Assembly: GCA_046757645.1 (NCBI GenBank)
Contig: JBHHYS010000026.1
Coordinates: 1-30,951, forward strand
Length of the DNA stretch: 30,951 nt
Origin: JBHHYS01 sp046757645
GTDB taxonomy: Bacteria > Acidobacteriota > Terriglobia > Acidiferrales > 2-02-FULL-67-57
Direction of reading: 5' to 3'
In this document: positions 7,718-15,756 of the stretch, piece after piece
Numbering within the stretch: position 1 is the first letter of the stretch
Layout of the letters: each line of letters starts with the position of its first letter
The notes under the pieces: generated by a model
Told to the model about the DNA's origin: nothing
Seen by the model: only the letters and a program-made list of their open reading frames with translations
Database searches by the model: none
Made by a program: the position numbers and the translations under genes

Positions 7718-8796
7718 TTGAGGAGCCCTGTGGAGGGAGCCGCGGGCGAAACCCTCTCCAGCGGCGCAGCGCCGAGCTCTTTCAGGTAATCGCGGGCATG
7801 CTCCGCGTACTCGCCGTCCGGTTCAAGTTGCAGGTAGCGCCGGAAGGCCTCAATCGTGCCTTTGCGGGGTTTGAGGCGCACCCCGGCCGGCTTGGTGGGC
7901 CTGCGGGGCGAGGTGCGATAAAGCGCCAGGCCAAGAAAGTAGTGGGCGACGCCGAGGGTGGGGTCCTTGCGGGTCGCCTGGCGCAGAGGGGGAATCGCCT
8001 CGGCGGGCTGGCCAGCGTTGAGCAGAACGGCACCGATGTTGAACTGATAAGTGCCGGCGCGCTCCGGGTCAAGCCGCAGCGCATTGTGGAAATGAGAGAG
8101 CGCTTCCTCCAAGCGTCCCGCACGCGCGAGCAGGGTTGCGAGATTGTTGTGGTGGGCCGCCTCGCCCGGCTGCAAGGCAAGGGCGCGGCGGTAGGAGTCA
8201 ATCGCTTGCGTGCGGCGCTCGGCGGCGGCATAGGCAGCGCCCAGCATGGCATAGGTAACGGCACGATCCGGTTCCAACTCGAGCGCGGCTTTGAATTCTT
8301 CGATGGCCTGCGGCGGATGATCCTCGCGCAGGTGGCGCACGCCGCGGTTGTAGTGCCGCTGGAGTTGCTCCGCTCGTTCCTGGCGCTGGCGCTCGGCTTC
8401 CTGCTGGAACTCGAGTTCGGGGTCCAGGTGCTGCGGCTCGGCCGCCTGGCGGAGTTTCTGCAAGTCGATGTCGAGCCGGAGTACTTCTTGGAACGCTGGC
8501 AAGGTAACCGGCAACGCCCACACAATCTGCCCCTCCCGGAGGACAGCGATGTGGTAGCGGCCGGGACGAAAGCCGCCGTGGTAGAAGCGGCCGTGTTTGT
8601 CGGTCCGGCTTTCTCGCCGGAGGTTAAGGTCCAAGCTGCGGAAGATGACAGTCGCCCGGGCCAGCGGCTGGCCCCGCTCATCGCGCACCGTGCCGGTGAA
8701 AGCGCCCCGTTCGCGCACCTGCCCGATCAGGGGCTGCGCCGCCAGACAGGCGGCCAGAACTCCGAGAGGGATCCCGCCCCGGCGAAAGACATCCAT
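7714..8796 (-). CDS. Exported carboxypeptidase-regulatory-like domain + TPR protein (copy 2)
   Basis: The 360-residue product begins with a signal peptide (about residues 1-25). A beta-sandwich regulatory-like domain follows (GTVRDERGQPLARATVIF, then TDKHGRFYHGGFRPGRY). A charged linker (about 115-145) leads to about five TPR units. It is a diverged paralogue of the gene at 8862-9947, with the same domain order and matching phrases (RLDIDLQ, YFLGLALY / YWLGVCLF). GGGGGAG lies about 10 nt before the ATG. Proteins of this make-up are frequent in Acidobacteriota. They are thought to act at the envelope, but no reaction can be assigned. It overlaps the hydrolase gene by 4 nt. Confidence 0.85.
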   Translation of the reverse strand: MDVFRRGGIPLGVLAACLAAQPLIGQVRERGAFTGTVRDERGQPLARATVIFRSLDLNLRRESRTDKHGRFYHGGFRPGRYHIAVLREGQIVWALPVTLPAFQEVLRLDIDLQKLRQAAEPQHLDPELEFQQEAERQRQERAEQLQRHYNRGVRHLREDHPPQAIEEFKAALELEPDRAVTYAMLGAAYAAAERRTQAIDSYRRALALQPGEAAHHNNLATLLARAGRLEEALSHFHNALRLDPERAGTYQFNIGAVLLNAGQPAEAIPPLRQATRKDPTLGVAHYFLGLALYRTSPRRPTKPAGVRLKPRKGTIEAFRRYLQLEPDGEYAEHARDYLKELGAAPLERVSPAAPSTGLLK

Positions 8797-8861
8797 CTGG
8801 ATGATCTCCCCCGCAAAACTGTGAAGAGCGGTATAGAACTCCTTTTAGACCGAGGGCCCGC

Positions 8862-9947
8862 CTACTTCTTCCCTTTCCTTTTTTTCTTTACGCGCACCAC
8901 CGCCGGTACCGTCTGCTCGATGGCCTGCAAGTACGCCTTGGCCTGATCGGCGAATTGGCCCTTGGGGGCAAGCGCCAGATATTTCTCGAAGCTTTCGCGG
9001 GTACGCGGCGGGTAAAGGGATTTCACCTCGTCGCCTTCACGCTTATATTCGGCGGTGCCAAACAGGCAGACGCCCAGCCAGTAAAAGGCCTCGGCGCGGT
9101 TGGGATCGATTTCGGTGGCTTTGCGCAAGGGCTCGATGGCGGCCTTGAGCTGGTTCGTGTTGTAGAAGGTCACCCCCAGGTTATAGTAGAAGCGGCCCGC
9201 GTCTTCCGGGCTAAGCTCAGCCGCCGTCTCGAAAGCCTGGCGAGCATCCTCCACCCGTCCCAGCTTCGCATAGACGGCCCCGAGGTTGTTGTAATAACCC
9301 GCCTCATCCGGCTTTAACTCGATGGCCTTCTCATAAGCCTCAATGGCCTGCTCGTTCTGGTTCGTGGCCGCGTAGGCGCGGGCCAAGTTGGCATAGATTG
9401 CATACTGCATCGGATCGAGTTCTGCGGCGGTGGTGAATTGGGCAACCGCCTCGGTGTACTGTTTCTGGCGCATGTACTCGACGCCCAGGTTGAAATGCTC
9501 CTTCATCGACTCCGCTTTTTCCTGGGCTTTGCGCATCTCCTCCAGTTGCTTCCGCTGTTCTTCGGTTAGCCCTTCGCCCGTCGACTGGCGTTTTCGTTCT
9601 TCCTGGAGGTCGATGTCCAGGCGGTTGACTTCCCCCCAGGGAACGTTGACGTCATTTCTCGTATACAGTGTCTTGCCGTTCTGCACCACGCGCACGGTGT
9701 AGCGCGTCCGCCGGCCGGCCGGCAGCGTGGCATGCAGGTAGCGGCCATTCTTGTCGGTCTTGACCTCGAAGCGCATCTTGATGTCCTGGCGCTCGAATAC
9801 AATTGTCACGCCCACCAAGGGCTTGCCCTCAAAATCCTTCACCGTGCCTTCCAAACCGCCCACCACCTGAGCGCGGAGAAACGACGCAGCCCCGAGGAGA
9901 AGTCCCAGGAAGAGGGCCACAGCGGAAACGCTGCTTCGCCTGCTCAT
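8862..9947 (-). CDS. Exported carboxypeptidase-regulatory-like domain + TPR protein (copy 1)
   Basis: The product is 361 residues from ATG 9947. It has a signal peptide (residues 1-26, ending FLRAQ), a regulatory-like beta-sandwich (GTVKDFEGKPLVGVTIVF, TDKNGRYLHATLPAG), a Lys/Glu-rich coiled linker (about 108-145), about five TPR units, and a basic tail ending KKKRKGKK. An ATG at 9959 is an equally possible start; the GTG/TTG starts further up lie before the likely promoter (TATACT at 9995-9990). It is first in the minus-strand run that continues with its paralogue and the hydrolase. The TPR units suggest a scaffold outside the cytoplasm. Specific partners are unknown. Confidence 0.86.
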   Translation of the reverse strand: MSRRSSVSAVALFLGLLLGAASFLRAQVVGGLEGTVKDFEGKPLVGVTIVFERQDIKMRFEVKTDKNGRYLHATLPAGRRTRYTVRVVQNGKTLYTRNDVNVPWGEVNRLDIDLQEERKRQSTGEGLTEEQRKQLEEMRKAQEKAESMKEHFNLGVEYMRQKQYTEAVAQFTTAAELDPMQYAIYANLARAYAATNQNEQAIEAYEKAIELKPDEAGYYNNLGAVYAKLGRVEDARQAFETAAELSPEDAGRFYYNLGVTFYNTNQLKAAIEPLRKATEIDPNRAEAFYWLGVCLFGTAEYKREGDEVKSLYPPRTRESFEKYLALAPKGQFADQAKAYLQAIEQTVPAVVRVKKKRKGKK

Positions 9948-9989
9948 AATCACCGCCATTTCCGGGCCGGCGAGAAGCCGCCCGCCTTC

Positions 9990-9995
9990 AGTATA
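9990..9995 (-). promoter_or_regulatory. -10 element upstream of the domain-TPR operon
   Basis: TATACT on the minus strand (9995-9990) matches 5 of 6 positions of the -10 consensus. A transcription start near 9983 would give a leader of about 36 nt to ATG 9947. No good -35 was found. The element argues against starts upstream of 9990. Confidence 0.4.
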
Positions 9996-10105
9996 GCTGA
10001 GTTTTGCCTCGGAGGCGATAGGCGCATAGACGCCGCTTTGCAAAGCTACTCGCCCCCTGAATGGGCTCGGGATTCTTGGCGACGAACCGGACGCCCAAAG
10101 GCAAA

Positions 10106-10498
10106 CTAGCTGCTGGCTCCAGGCTCAGGCCGATAGGTCGCCGTGGTGGTGTCGGTTTCAAAGACGGTGACCTCCCGCAGGGCGGTGCCATTTGAAGTCG
10201 GCCCCAGAAGCCGCTGGAGTTCATCGTAGAAGTATTTGGCGATGTTTTCCGCCGAGGGATTGGTTTCGGTGAAGGGAGGGATTTCGTTCAGGAACTTGTG
10301 GTCCAGCGAGCGGATCACCGCCTCGATGCGCTGGCGGAGTTCGGCAAAGTCGTACAGCAGGCCCGCGGTGTCGAGCCGCTCCCCGGCGAGTCGCACCCGA
10401 ACCCTGTAGTTGTGGCCGTGGACATTCTCGCACTTGCCTTTGTAGCCGCGCAGGGCGTGTCCCGCCGCAAATCGCTCTTCGACTGCAATCTCAAACAT
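10106..10498 (-). CDS. queD: 6-carboxy-5,6,7,8-tetrahydropterin synthase
   Basis: QueD makes 6-carboxytetrahydropterin from dihydroneopterin triphosphate, the second step toward the tRNA base queuosine. The 130-residue product has zinc ligands His14, His27 and His29, with Cys23 in the C-x3-HGH arrangement (CENVHGH) typical of QueD. LDHKFLNE and a C-terminal ETDTTTATY segment complete the family pattern. GGGGAG lies about 6 nt before the ATG, and the upstream helicase stop is only 2 nt away, so the two are co-transcribed. No queC, queE or queF is in the window. Confidence 0.92.
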   Translation of the reverse strand: MFEIAVEERFAAGHALRGYKGKCENVHGHNYRVRVRLAGERLDTAGLLYDFAELRQRIEAVIRSLDHKFLNEIPPFTETNPSAENIAKYFYDELQRLLGPTSNGTALREVTVFETDTTTATYRPEPGASS

Positions 10499-10500
10499 GC

Positions 10501-12681
10501 TTACTCCCCTTGGAGGAACTGGCGCACCTCGCTCAGGTTGCAGGTGACCCCGTAGGGGGGCAGGCTCCCCAGAAAGAGTTTACCATACTGCTTGCGAAGG
10601 ATGCGGTTGTCCAGGATGGCCAGGATGCCGCGGTCACGGCGGGCGCGGATCAGCCGCCCGAAGCCTTGCTTCAAGCCGATGATGGCGTCCGGAATCTGGT
10701 AGTCGGTGAAGGCATTGTGGCCGTCCTCTTGCAGCGCGAGGATGCGGGCGCGCACCACCGGGTCGGTGGGGACGGCAAAGGGCAGGCGGTCAACGATCAC
10801 CGCGCTCAACTGCGGCCCTTGCACGTCCACGCCCTGCCAGAAACTGGCGGTGGCGAACAAGACGGCGTGGGGCGTCTGCCGGAAGCGGTCGAGCAGAGCG
10901 GTCTTAGGGGCGGTGCCCTGCAGCAGCAGGGGAAAGTCCACGCACTGGGCGACGCGGCGAAAAATCTCCTGCATCTGGTTGTAGCTGGTGAAGAGGACGA
11001 AGGCCCGGCCGCGGCTGGCTTGGAGCAGTTGCACGATTTCTTCAGCGGCAGCGGGCACAAAAGCGGGGGTGCGGATGTCGGGGAGGTGCTCGGAGATGTA
11101 GAGCAGCGCCTGGCGGGAATAGTCGAAGTGCGGGGCCAGCACCTTCTCTTCGGCGGCGCGCACCCCCAGGCGCTGCTTGAGGTAGTCGAAGCGGCCGGCA
11201 ACCGCCAGGGTGGCGGAGGTCAGGATGATGGTGTCATAGCGCTCAAAGAGGCGTTCGGGGAGAATCGAAGAAACATCAATGGGGGTCGCCTGCAGGAAGA
11301 CGCCTCGGCCGCGCCGCTCGAACCAGAACACAAAACTGCGGTCGGGGCTCTCCAGCAAGAATTGCATCGCCTGGCGAATCTCAGCCGCCCGCCGGATCAG
11401 GTTCGAAACCTCCTCCGGCTTCTCCCCCAAGCTGGCCAGCGCGACCTCCAGAGTCCGCAGGGCGTGCAGCAGGGACTGGTAGGGGTCGCTGTGGCGCTCG
11501 AGGAAGTCGGCGCGGTCCTCGAAGGGAAAGCGCCCTTCGTTGCCGGGAAACAGGGCGAAGAAATCTTCGGCGTGCCCGCGAAGCTGGCGGAGCAAGCGGG
11601 CTAGGCGGCGATCGGCCAGCCCTTTGACGCGCAGGGCATTCTCGGTGTCGCGCACCAGTTCCTCCAGACGGTAATTCGACACCTGGGTGCCGAAGTACTG
11701 GCTGGCCACCTCTTCCAGCTCGTGAGCTTCGTCGAAGATGACGGCCGTGTAGTCGGGCAGGATGCTGGCGAAGTCGTCCTGGCGCACGGCGAGGTCGGCA
11801 AAGAAGAGGTGATGGTTGACGATGACTAGGTCGGCCACGGCCGCCCGCCGGTGCATCAGGGTGATGAAGCAGCGGTCGAACTGGGGGCACTTCTGCCCGG
11901 TGCAGGTGTCCCGGCGGGCGTCAATCCGGGGCCAGAGCGGGCTGGGGTCGGGCAAATCGGTCAGCTCGGCGCGATCGCCGGTTTCGGTCTTCGGTTCCCA
12001 GTCGCGGATGCGGGCGTAGTGGTCGAGGTCGTCGAGTCCCTTGATCACCGGCTGGTCTTCCAGCTCGTAGAGCTTCTGCCGGCAAAGGAAGTTGGCCCGG
12101 CCTTTCATATAGCAGGCCCGGATTTCGGCGTTGAGGTGTCGCTGCAGGAAAGGAATGTCTTTGAAGAAGAGCTGCTCTTGGAGGTTCTTGGTGCCGGTGG
12201 AGATGACTACGCGGCGACCACTGCGCAGGGCCGGAATCAGGTAAGCGAGCGTCTTGCCGGTCCCGGTACCGGCTTCGACAACCAGGTGGCGCTTGCGGCG
12301 AAAGGCCTGTTCGACCGCCTCGGCCATCTCCAGTTGTCCGGGACGAAACTCGTACTGGGGATGGCAGCGGGCCAGCAGACCCTGAGGCCCAAAGAAATCC
12401 CGCAGCGCCATTTCCAGTTTGGCTTCTGGCTCGGCCGTCGTGGCACCGAGAGTGGGCTCCGGCGGGCGGGCTTTCAGTTCTTGGTCTGCACTTTGGCTTG
12501 CTTTTTCGTAGGCTGTGTCACCGGCATTCCGCTTGCACCGTTTCAGGACGCCTTTTCGTGTGTACCAATTCCCTTGACATTGTGGACACTCAAAGTAGTG
12601 ACGTGTCTTGGGACTCCTGCCTTGTGGGTTAATTTCTGCAAGCGATCCGCCACAGGCTGGGCAATTGACGCGATGCGTCAT
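10501..12681 (-). CDS. DinG/XPD-type ATP-dependent DNA helicase with N-terminal zinc ribbon
   Basis: The 726-residue product is a superfamily 2 iron-sulphur helicase. Walker A EAGTGTGKT lies at 136-144 and DEAH at 317-320. Cysteines at 200, 260, 265 and 271 can hold a 4Fe-4S cluster. The C-terminal LKQGFGRLIRARRDRG is motif VI. DinG-like enzymes unwind DNA with 5' single-stranded tails, including R-loops. The unusual part is residues 1-90. CPAC at 7-10 and CPQC at 32-35 look like a zinc ribbon, followed by a low-complexity linker; an internal ATG at codon 91 marks where the usual fold begins. The DNA encoding the first 70 or so codons is visibly less GC-rich than the rest and resembles the neighbouring foreign-looking patch. 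Confidence 0.9.
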   Translation of the reverse strand: MTHRVNCPACGGSLAEINPQGRSPKTRHYFECPQCQGNWYTRKGVLKRCKRNAGDTAYEKASQSADQELKARPPEPTLGATTAEPEAKLEMALRDFFGPQGLLARCHPQYEFRPGQLEMAEAVEQAFRRKRHLVVEAGTGTGKTLAYLIPALRSGRRVVISTGTKNLQEQLFFKDIPFLQRHLNAEIRACYMKGRANFLCRQKLYELEDQPVIKGLDDLDHYARIRDWEPKTETGDRAELTDLPDPSPLWPRIDARRDTCTGQKCPQFDRCFITLMHRRAAVADLVIVNHHLFFADLAVRQDDFASILPDYTAVIFDEAHELEEVASQYFGTQVSNYRLEELVRDTENALRVKGLADRRLARLLRQLRGHAEDFFALFPGNEGRFPFEDRADFLERHSDPYQSLLHALRTLEVALASLGEKPEEVSNLIRRAAEIRQAMQFLLESPDRSFVFWFERRGRGVFLQATPIDVSSILPERLFERYDTIILTSATLAVAGRFDYLKQRLGVRAAEEKVLAPHFDYSRQALLYISEHLPDIRTPAFVPAAAEEIVQLLQASRGRAFVLFTSYNQMQEIFRRVAQCVDFPLLLQGTAPKTALLDRFRQTPHAVLFATASFWQGVDVQGPQLSAVIVDRLPFAVPTDPVVRARILALQEDGHNAFTDYQIPDAIIGLKQGFGRLIRARRDRGILAILDNRILRKQYGKLFLGSLPPYGVTCNLSEVRQFLQGE

Positions 12682-12692
12682 CCGATTCCCGA

Positions 12693-12748
12693 GTTCAACC
12701 CTGTGGCTCCTGCCACAGGGCCCAGCGGCGGGAGCCGCTGGGTTGAAC
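12693..12748. repeat. Perfect three-way-junction paired-hairpin element I (REP/BIME-like)
   Basis: Outer arms GTTCAA (12693-12698) and TTGAAC (12743-12748) enclose two perfect 9-bp hairpins. The first is CCCTGTGGC / GCCACAGGG with loop TCCT (12699-12720); the second is CCCAGCGGC / GCCGCTGGG with loop GGGA (12721-12742). All 56 nt are accounted for, with no unpaired junction base. The two loops can pair with each other. It lies between the divergent helicase and HEPN-type genes. Confidence 0.85.
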
Positions 12749-12823
12749 GCAAGTTAGTACCTTCTGCGTCTACAATAGCATAGTGGCGTTGTGAGCAAGC
12801 AACTCTAATGAGGACTACGACCA

Positions 12824-13192
12824 ATGAATGAATTCGAATTCGCAATCGATAACTATAGGTTCCGGTCAGCCCCCCTCGGTGAAGAATTGCAAGACGAACT
12901 GCCAAGGTTCTACCGGACCCTGATGCAAGGGGCTGTTCCGGATGATCAGTTTGAAAAGGCTGCAATGAAATATTTTGACACACACCGAGACTCAGGGGAT
13001 CACAACCGCTACTTTGAAGCCTTCACGTCGCTCTGGAATCTGCTCCATGAGCAGGGTATCACTCAAAGAGCGAAAGACCTGTGGCCTCTTGCACTCGATC
13101 CCGTCCTGAAGTGGCAAGCAAGTCGAAACGCGCGCGCACACAAGGGAACTCCGTACTATTTTCTGGGCGGCAAGTTGCCTATTGACAGGTGA
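12824..13192 (+). CDS. N-terminal piece of a frameshifted HEPN-type protein
   Basis: The 122-residue frame starts at ATG 12824 with TGAGGA about 10 nt upstream. It is mainly helical (NRYFEAFTSLWNLLHEQG, then RAKDLWPLALDPVLKW) with no recognised motif. The end, GTPYYFLGGKLPIDR, runs into a stop just where the frame at 13182 opens. Removing one C at 13178-13179 would read GGKLLLTGDIDQGFLLMH and join both pieces into one protein of about 370 residues. Base composition is well below that of der and the helicase core, which suggests recent transfer. Confidence 0.65.
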   Translation: MNEFEFAIDNYRFRSAPLGEELQDELPRFYRTLMQGAVPDDQFEKAAMKYFDTHRDSGDHNRYFEAFTSLWNLLHEQGITQRAKDLWPLALDPVLKWQASRNARAHKGTPYYFLGGKLPIDR

Positions 13193-13937
13193 TATCGACC
13201 AAGGTTTCCTTCTGATGCACAAGGCACTGGAGGAAGACGTAATCACTAGCGGCGACCAAGCGGCGCGTACTCCAGCAAGCGCCTTCGTTACCCTAGACTA
13301 CGAAAATTCCAGACAGTTTCTGTGGCACTGGGTCAAACAAGGCGCAGACTATCTGGAGACGTTCCTAGCCCGGTACAGAACTACTCGCAGCAAGAACCTG
13401 CGTGTTGAGGATCTCAAGAAGAAGTTCCTGTCAGATTCCACCCTGCGACCAGCGGCATTTTTCTTCGTCTACTTATTACACAAGTTGCGAACTTTTGAAC
13501 GTAGCAGCTCTGAAAAACTAATCGAAAGCGAGTTTGGCGGTTTTCTTCTCCTTGACCTATGTTTCGGTTTCTGCCTTGTGTCCGACCAACTAATTAAGAA
13601 GGAGTACCGCAGGAGATTCCGGAAGATGAAGGTGTATTTCCGAGACCTTGCCCTATTTCTTTCCAGGAGTGCCGGTCTGACGCTTGACAAGGGGAAACTA
13701 CAAAAGGTCGATGGAGAGTTCAGGGGTGATCTGAACAAGGCGGTTAGTGACGTGCTTGCCGGCTCAGTTTGTTCCATCACCCTCGATCCTTTGGAGGCCG
13801 ATATAGCTCTCTGCTATGGCATTAGGAACCAGGCTGCGCATAGCATCGCAAGCGCAACACCACTGGTTAACAGATTTGATGAAGTCGTCCAGAGAGTTCT
13901 AAGCATGCTGTTTCTGTCGGTAGAAGAGCTGTACTAA
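13182..13937 (+). CDS. C-terminal piece of a frameshifted HEPN-type protein
   Basis: The open frame begins at TTG 13182 and encodes 251 residues, but it has no Shine-Dalgarno and is best read as the continuation of 12824-13192. It is helical, with a hydrophobic core segment FLLLDLCFGFCLVSDQL (about 121-137). Near the C-terminus lies ALCYGIRNQAAHSI. R215-N-x3-H220 matches the Rx4-6H motif of HEPN ribonucleases, placed as usual in the last helix pair. HEPN proteins act as toxins or defence RNases, often in abortive infection. Function here is inference, and whether the gene is expressed depends on the frameshift being real. It ends 12 nt before der. Confidence 0.65.
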   Translation: MTGDIDQGFLLMHKALEEDVITSGDQAARTPASAFVTLDYENSRQFLWHWVKQGADYLETFLARYRTTRSKNLRVEDLKKKFLSDSTLRPAAFFFVYLLHKLRTFERSSSEKLIESEFGGFLLLDLCFGFCLVSDQLIKKEYRRRFRKMKVYFRDLALFLSRSAGLTLDKGKLQKVDGEFRGDLNKAVSDVLAGSVCSITLDPLEADIALCYGIRNQAAHSIASATPLVNRFDEVVQRVLSMLFLSVEELY

Positions 13938-13949
13938 GAAACAAGAGAG

Positions 13950-15275
13950 ATGACGGGAACTGAAAAGCGTATTGCTGCTCTGCCGCTGGTGGCCATTGTG
14001 GGACGGCCCAACGTGGGCAAGTCGGCGCTCTTCAACCGGCTGACGGGACAGCGGCGCGCCATCGTCACCGACGAGCCCGGCATCACCCGCGACCGCCTCT
14101 ATGGGGTCGCCACCTGGCAGGGCAAAACATTCGAAGTGGTGGACACCGGCGGGCTGGTGCCGGACGAAAGGGCCACCCTGGCGCGGGAAATTCTCCGCCA
14201 GGCGCGGGTGGCCATTGACGCCGCCGCTGTGGTGGTGCTGGTGGTGGATGCGCGCGCGGGACCGACTCCTCTCGATGCCGACTTGGCCCGGCTGCTGCTG
14301 CACACCGGCAAGCCGCTGGTGGTGGCGGCCAACAAGGTGGACACGCCCCGCACCTTCAGCGGGGTGCACCCCTTCCATGAGCTGGGCATCGAGCCGGTGA
14401 TCCCGGTGAGCGCCGAGCACGGTTTGGGTGTGGATGAGCTGGCGGATGAGCTGACCCGGAATCTGGTGGCCGGAGAAGCGGCGCGTGTGCCGGTGGCCTT
14501 GAAGGTAGCCATCCTCGGCCGGCCCAACGTGGGCAAATCCACCCTGCTCAACCGGCTGACGGGCAGTGAGCGGGCCATCGTGGCGGCCGAGCCGGGCACG
14601 ACCCGAGACGCGGTGGACACGGTGGTTCCCGCCGACGGGCACTGGTGGCGATTGATTGACACCGCCGGCATCCGCCGCAAGGGGAAGACGAAGCTGCTGG
14701 CGGAAAAACTCAGCGTGGTGATGGCGCGCAAACATTTGGAGCGCGCCGACGTGGCGGTGTTGCTGCTCGATGCCACCACCGGAGTGACCAAGCAGGACGC
14801 CGCCATCGCCGGTTACGCGCACGCCAGCGGCCGCTCGCTCGTCCTGGCGGTGAACAAGTGGGACGCGATCGAAAAAGACACCCACACCCTGGCGGCGTGG
14901 ACCCAAGTCGTGCGGCAACGGCTGAAATTCCTTGACTACGCGCCGCTGGTGTTCCTCTCCGCGCTCACCGGGCAACGGCTGGGACGGTTGCGGCGGTTGA
15001 TTGCCGAAGTGGCAGCGGCGCGGCAGCAGCGGGTCGAGGCCGGCGAGCTGAAGAAATTCTTGCGCGCCCTGCCTCTGGCTCGGGCGACCGTGCCCGGCGG
15101 CCGCCGGGTGCGTATATACGCTCTGGAGCAGGTGGGCACGGCGCCGCCGACTTTTCTGCTGCGCACGAACCTGCCCAAGCTGCACTTCGTCTTGGAGCGC
15201 TTCCTAGTGAACCAGTTGCGGGAACGCTTCGGCTTCACCGGCACCCCGATTCGCTTGCGACTGGCTCGGCGCTGA
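13950..15275 (+). CDS. der: Ribosome assembly GTPase Der (EngA)
   Basis: Der is an essential GTPase for 50S subunit assembly, with two tandem G domains and a KH-like domain. Domain 1 has GRPNVGKS (18-25), DTGG (65-68) and NKVD (128-131). Domain 2 has GRPNVGKS (190-197), DTAG (237-240) and NKWD (302-305). The C-terminal KH-like region ends FTGTPIRLRLARR, also typical. The length of 441 residues is normal. AAGAGAG lies directly before the ATG. Confidence 0.97.
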   Translation: MTGTEKRIAALPLVAIVGRPNVGKSALFNRLTGQRRAIVTDEPGITRDRLYGVATWQGKTFEVVDTGGLVPDERATLAREILRQARVAIDAAAVVVLVVDARAGPTPLDADLARLLLHTGKPLVVAANKVDTPRTFSGVHPFHELGIEPVIPVSAEHGLGVDELADELTRNLVAGEAARVPVALKVAILGRPNVGKSTLLNRLTGSERAIVAAEPGTTRDAVDTVVPADGHWWRLIDTAGIRRKGKTKLLAEKLSVVMARKHLERADVAVLLLDATTGVTKQDAAIAGYAHASGRSLVLAVNKWDAIEKDTHTLAAWTQVVRQRLKFLDYAPLVFLSALTGQRLGRLRRLIAEVAAARQQRVEAGELKKFLRALPLARATVPGGRRVRIYALEQVGTAPPTFLLRTNLPKLHFVLERFLVNQLRERFGFTGTPIRLRLARR

Positions 15276-15300
15276 CGGGCCGCGGCAAAAAGCGCGGGGC

Positions 15301-15329
15301 TTGACCCGGGCAGGCGCCCGTACTAGCAT
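15301..15329 (+). promoter_or_regulatory. Sigma70-type promoter of the MerR-family gene
   Basis: TTGACC (15301-15306), a 17-nt spacer and TAGCAT (15324-15329). The predicted start of transcription is about 15336, only some 4 nt before the ATG at 15340. The mRNA may therefore be nearly leaderless. The in-frame TTG at 15301 is the -35 box, not a start codon. Confidence 0.65.
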
Positions 15330-15339
15330 ACCGGGGAGA

Positions 15340-15738
15340 ATGGGCAAGAATGGTTCTGCCCCGGTCGCCGAGAAAGGGACCTACCGGATAGGCGAAGTCG
15401 CCTCCCTCACCGAAATCCAGCCTTACGTGCTGCGCTACTGGGAAACCGAGTTTCCCATGTTGCGCCCGGCGAAGAGCTCCCACGGGCAACGCCGCTACCG
15501 GCACCGAGACATCGAAACCGTGCTGACCATCAAGCGCCTGCTCTACGAGCAAGGCTTCACCATCGCCGGGGCGCGCAAGCAACTGGAAGCTGGCAATGGC
15601 GGTGCGTCGCCCGCCGCCGCGACCAGCATCTCGGTGGCTGAGTCCTGCCCCCGGGCAAACGACTCCGCTGCCCGGGAGCAGTTGCGCGCGGTGCGCGCGG
15701 AACTCAAGCGTTTGTTGACCCTGCTTTCCTATCGGTGA
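15340..15738 (+). CDS. MerR-family transcriptional regulator
   Basis: The 132-residue product carries the winged helix-turn-helix at about residues 15-83: YRIGEVASLTEIQPYVLRYW, then GQRRYRHRDIETVLTIKRLL. A variable tail and a short terminal helix (REQLRAVRAELKRLLTLL) follow that could dimerise. It has no conserved metal-binding cysteines. Its ligand is unknown. A MerR-type gene just upstream of tRNA-Pro and near surE is also found in other phyla, which favours vertical descent. GGGGAG sits immediately before the ATG, too close for an ideal Shine-Dalgarno. Confidence 0.88.
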   Translation: MGKNGSAPVAEKGTYRIGEVASLTEIQPYVLRYWETEFPMLRPAKSSHGQRRYRHRDIETVLTIKRLLYEQGFTIAGARKQLEAGNGGASPAAATSISVAESCPRANDSAAREQLRAVRAELKRLLTLLSYR

Positions 15739-15744
15739 TAGCAT
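15715..15744 (+). promoter_or_regulatory. Promoter of tRNA-Pro(GGG)
   Basis: TTGACC (15715-15720), an 18-nt spacer and TAGCAT (15739-15744), preceded by TGA to give an extended -10. It overlaps the last codons of the MerR gene. Predicted start is about 15751, 6 nt before the tRNA. Confidence 0.65.
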
Positions 15745-15756
15745 AGGTTCCGCCGT

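Noticed and set aside
15301..15339. TTG start extending the MerR protein by 13 residues
   Set aside because: The TTG is the first base triplet of a good -35 box and the -10 lies between it and ATG 15340, so it would not be on the mRNA.
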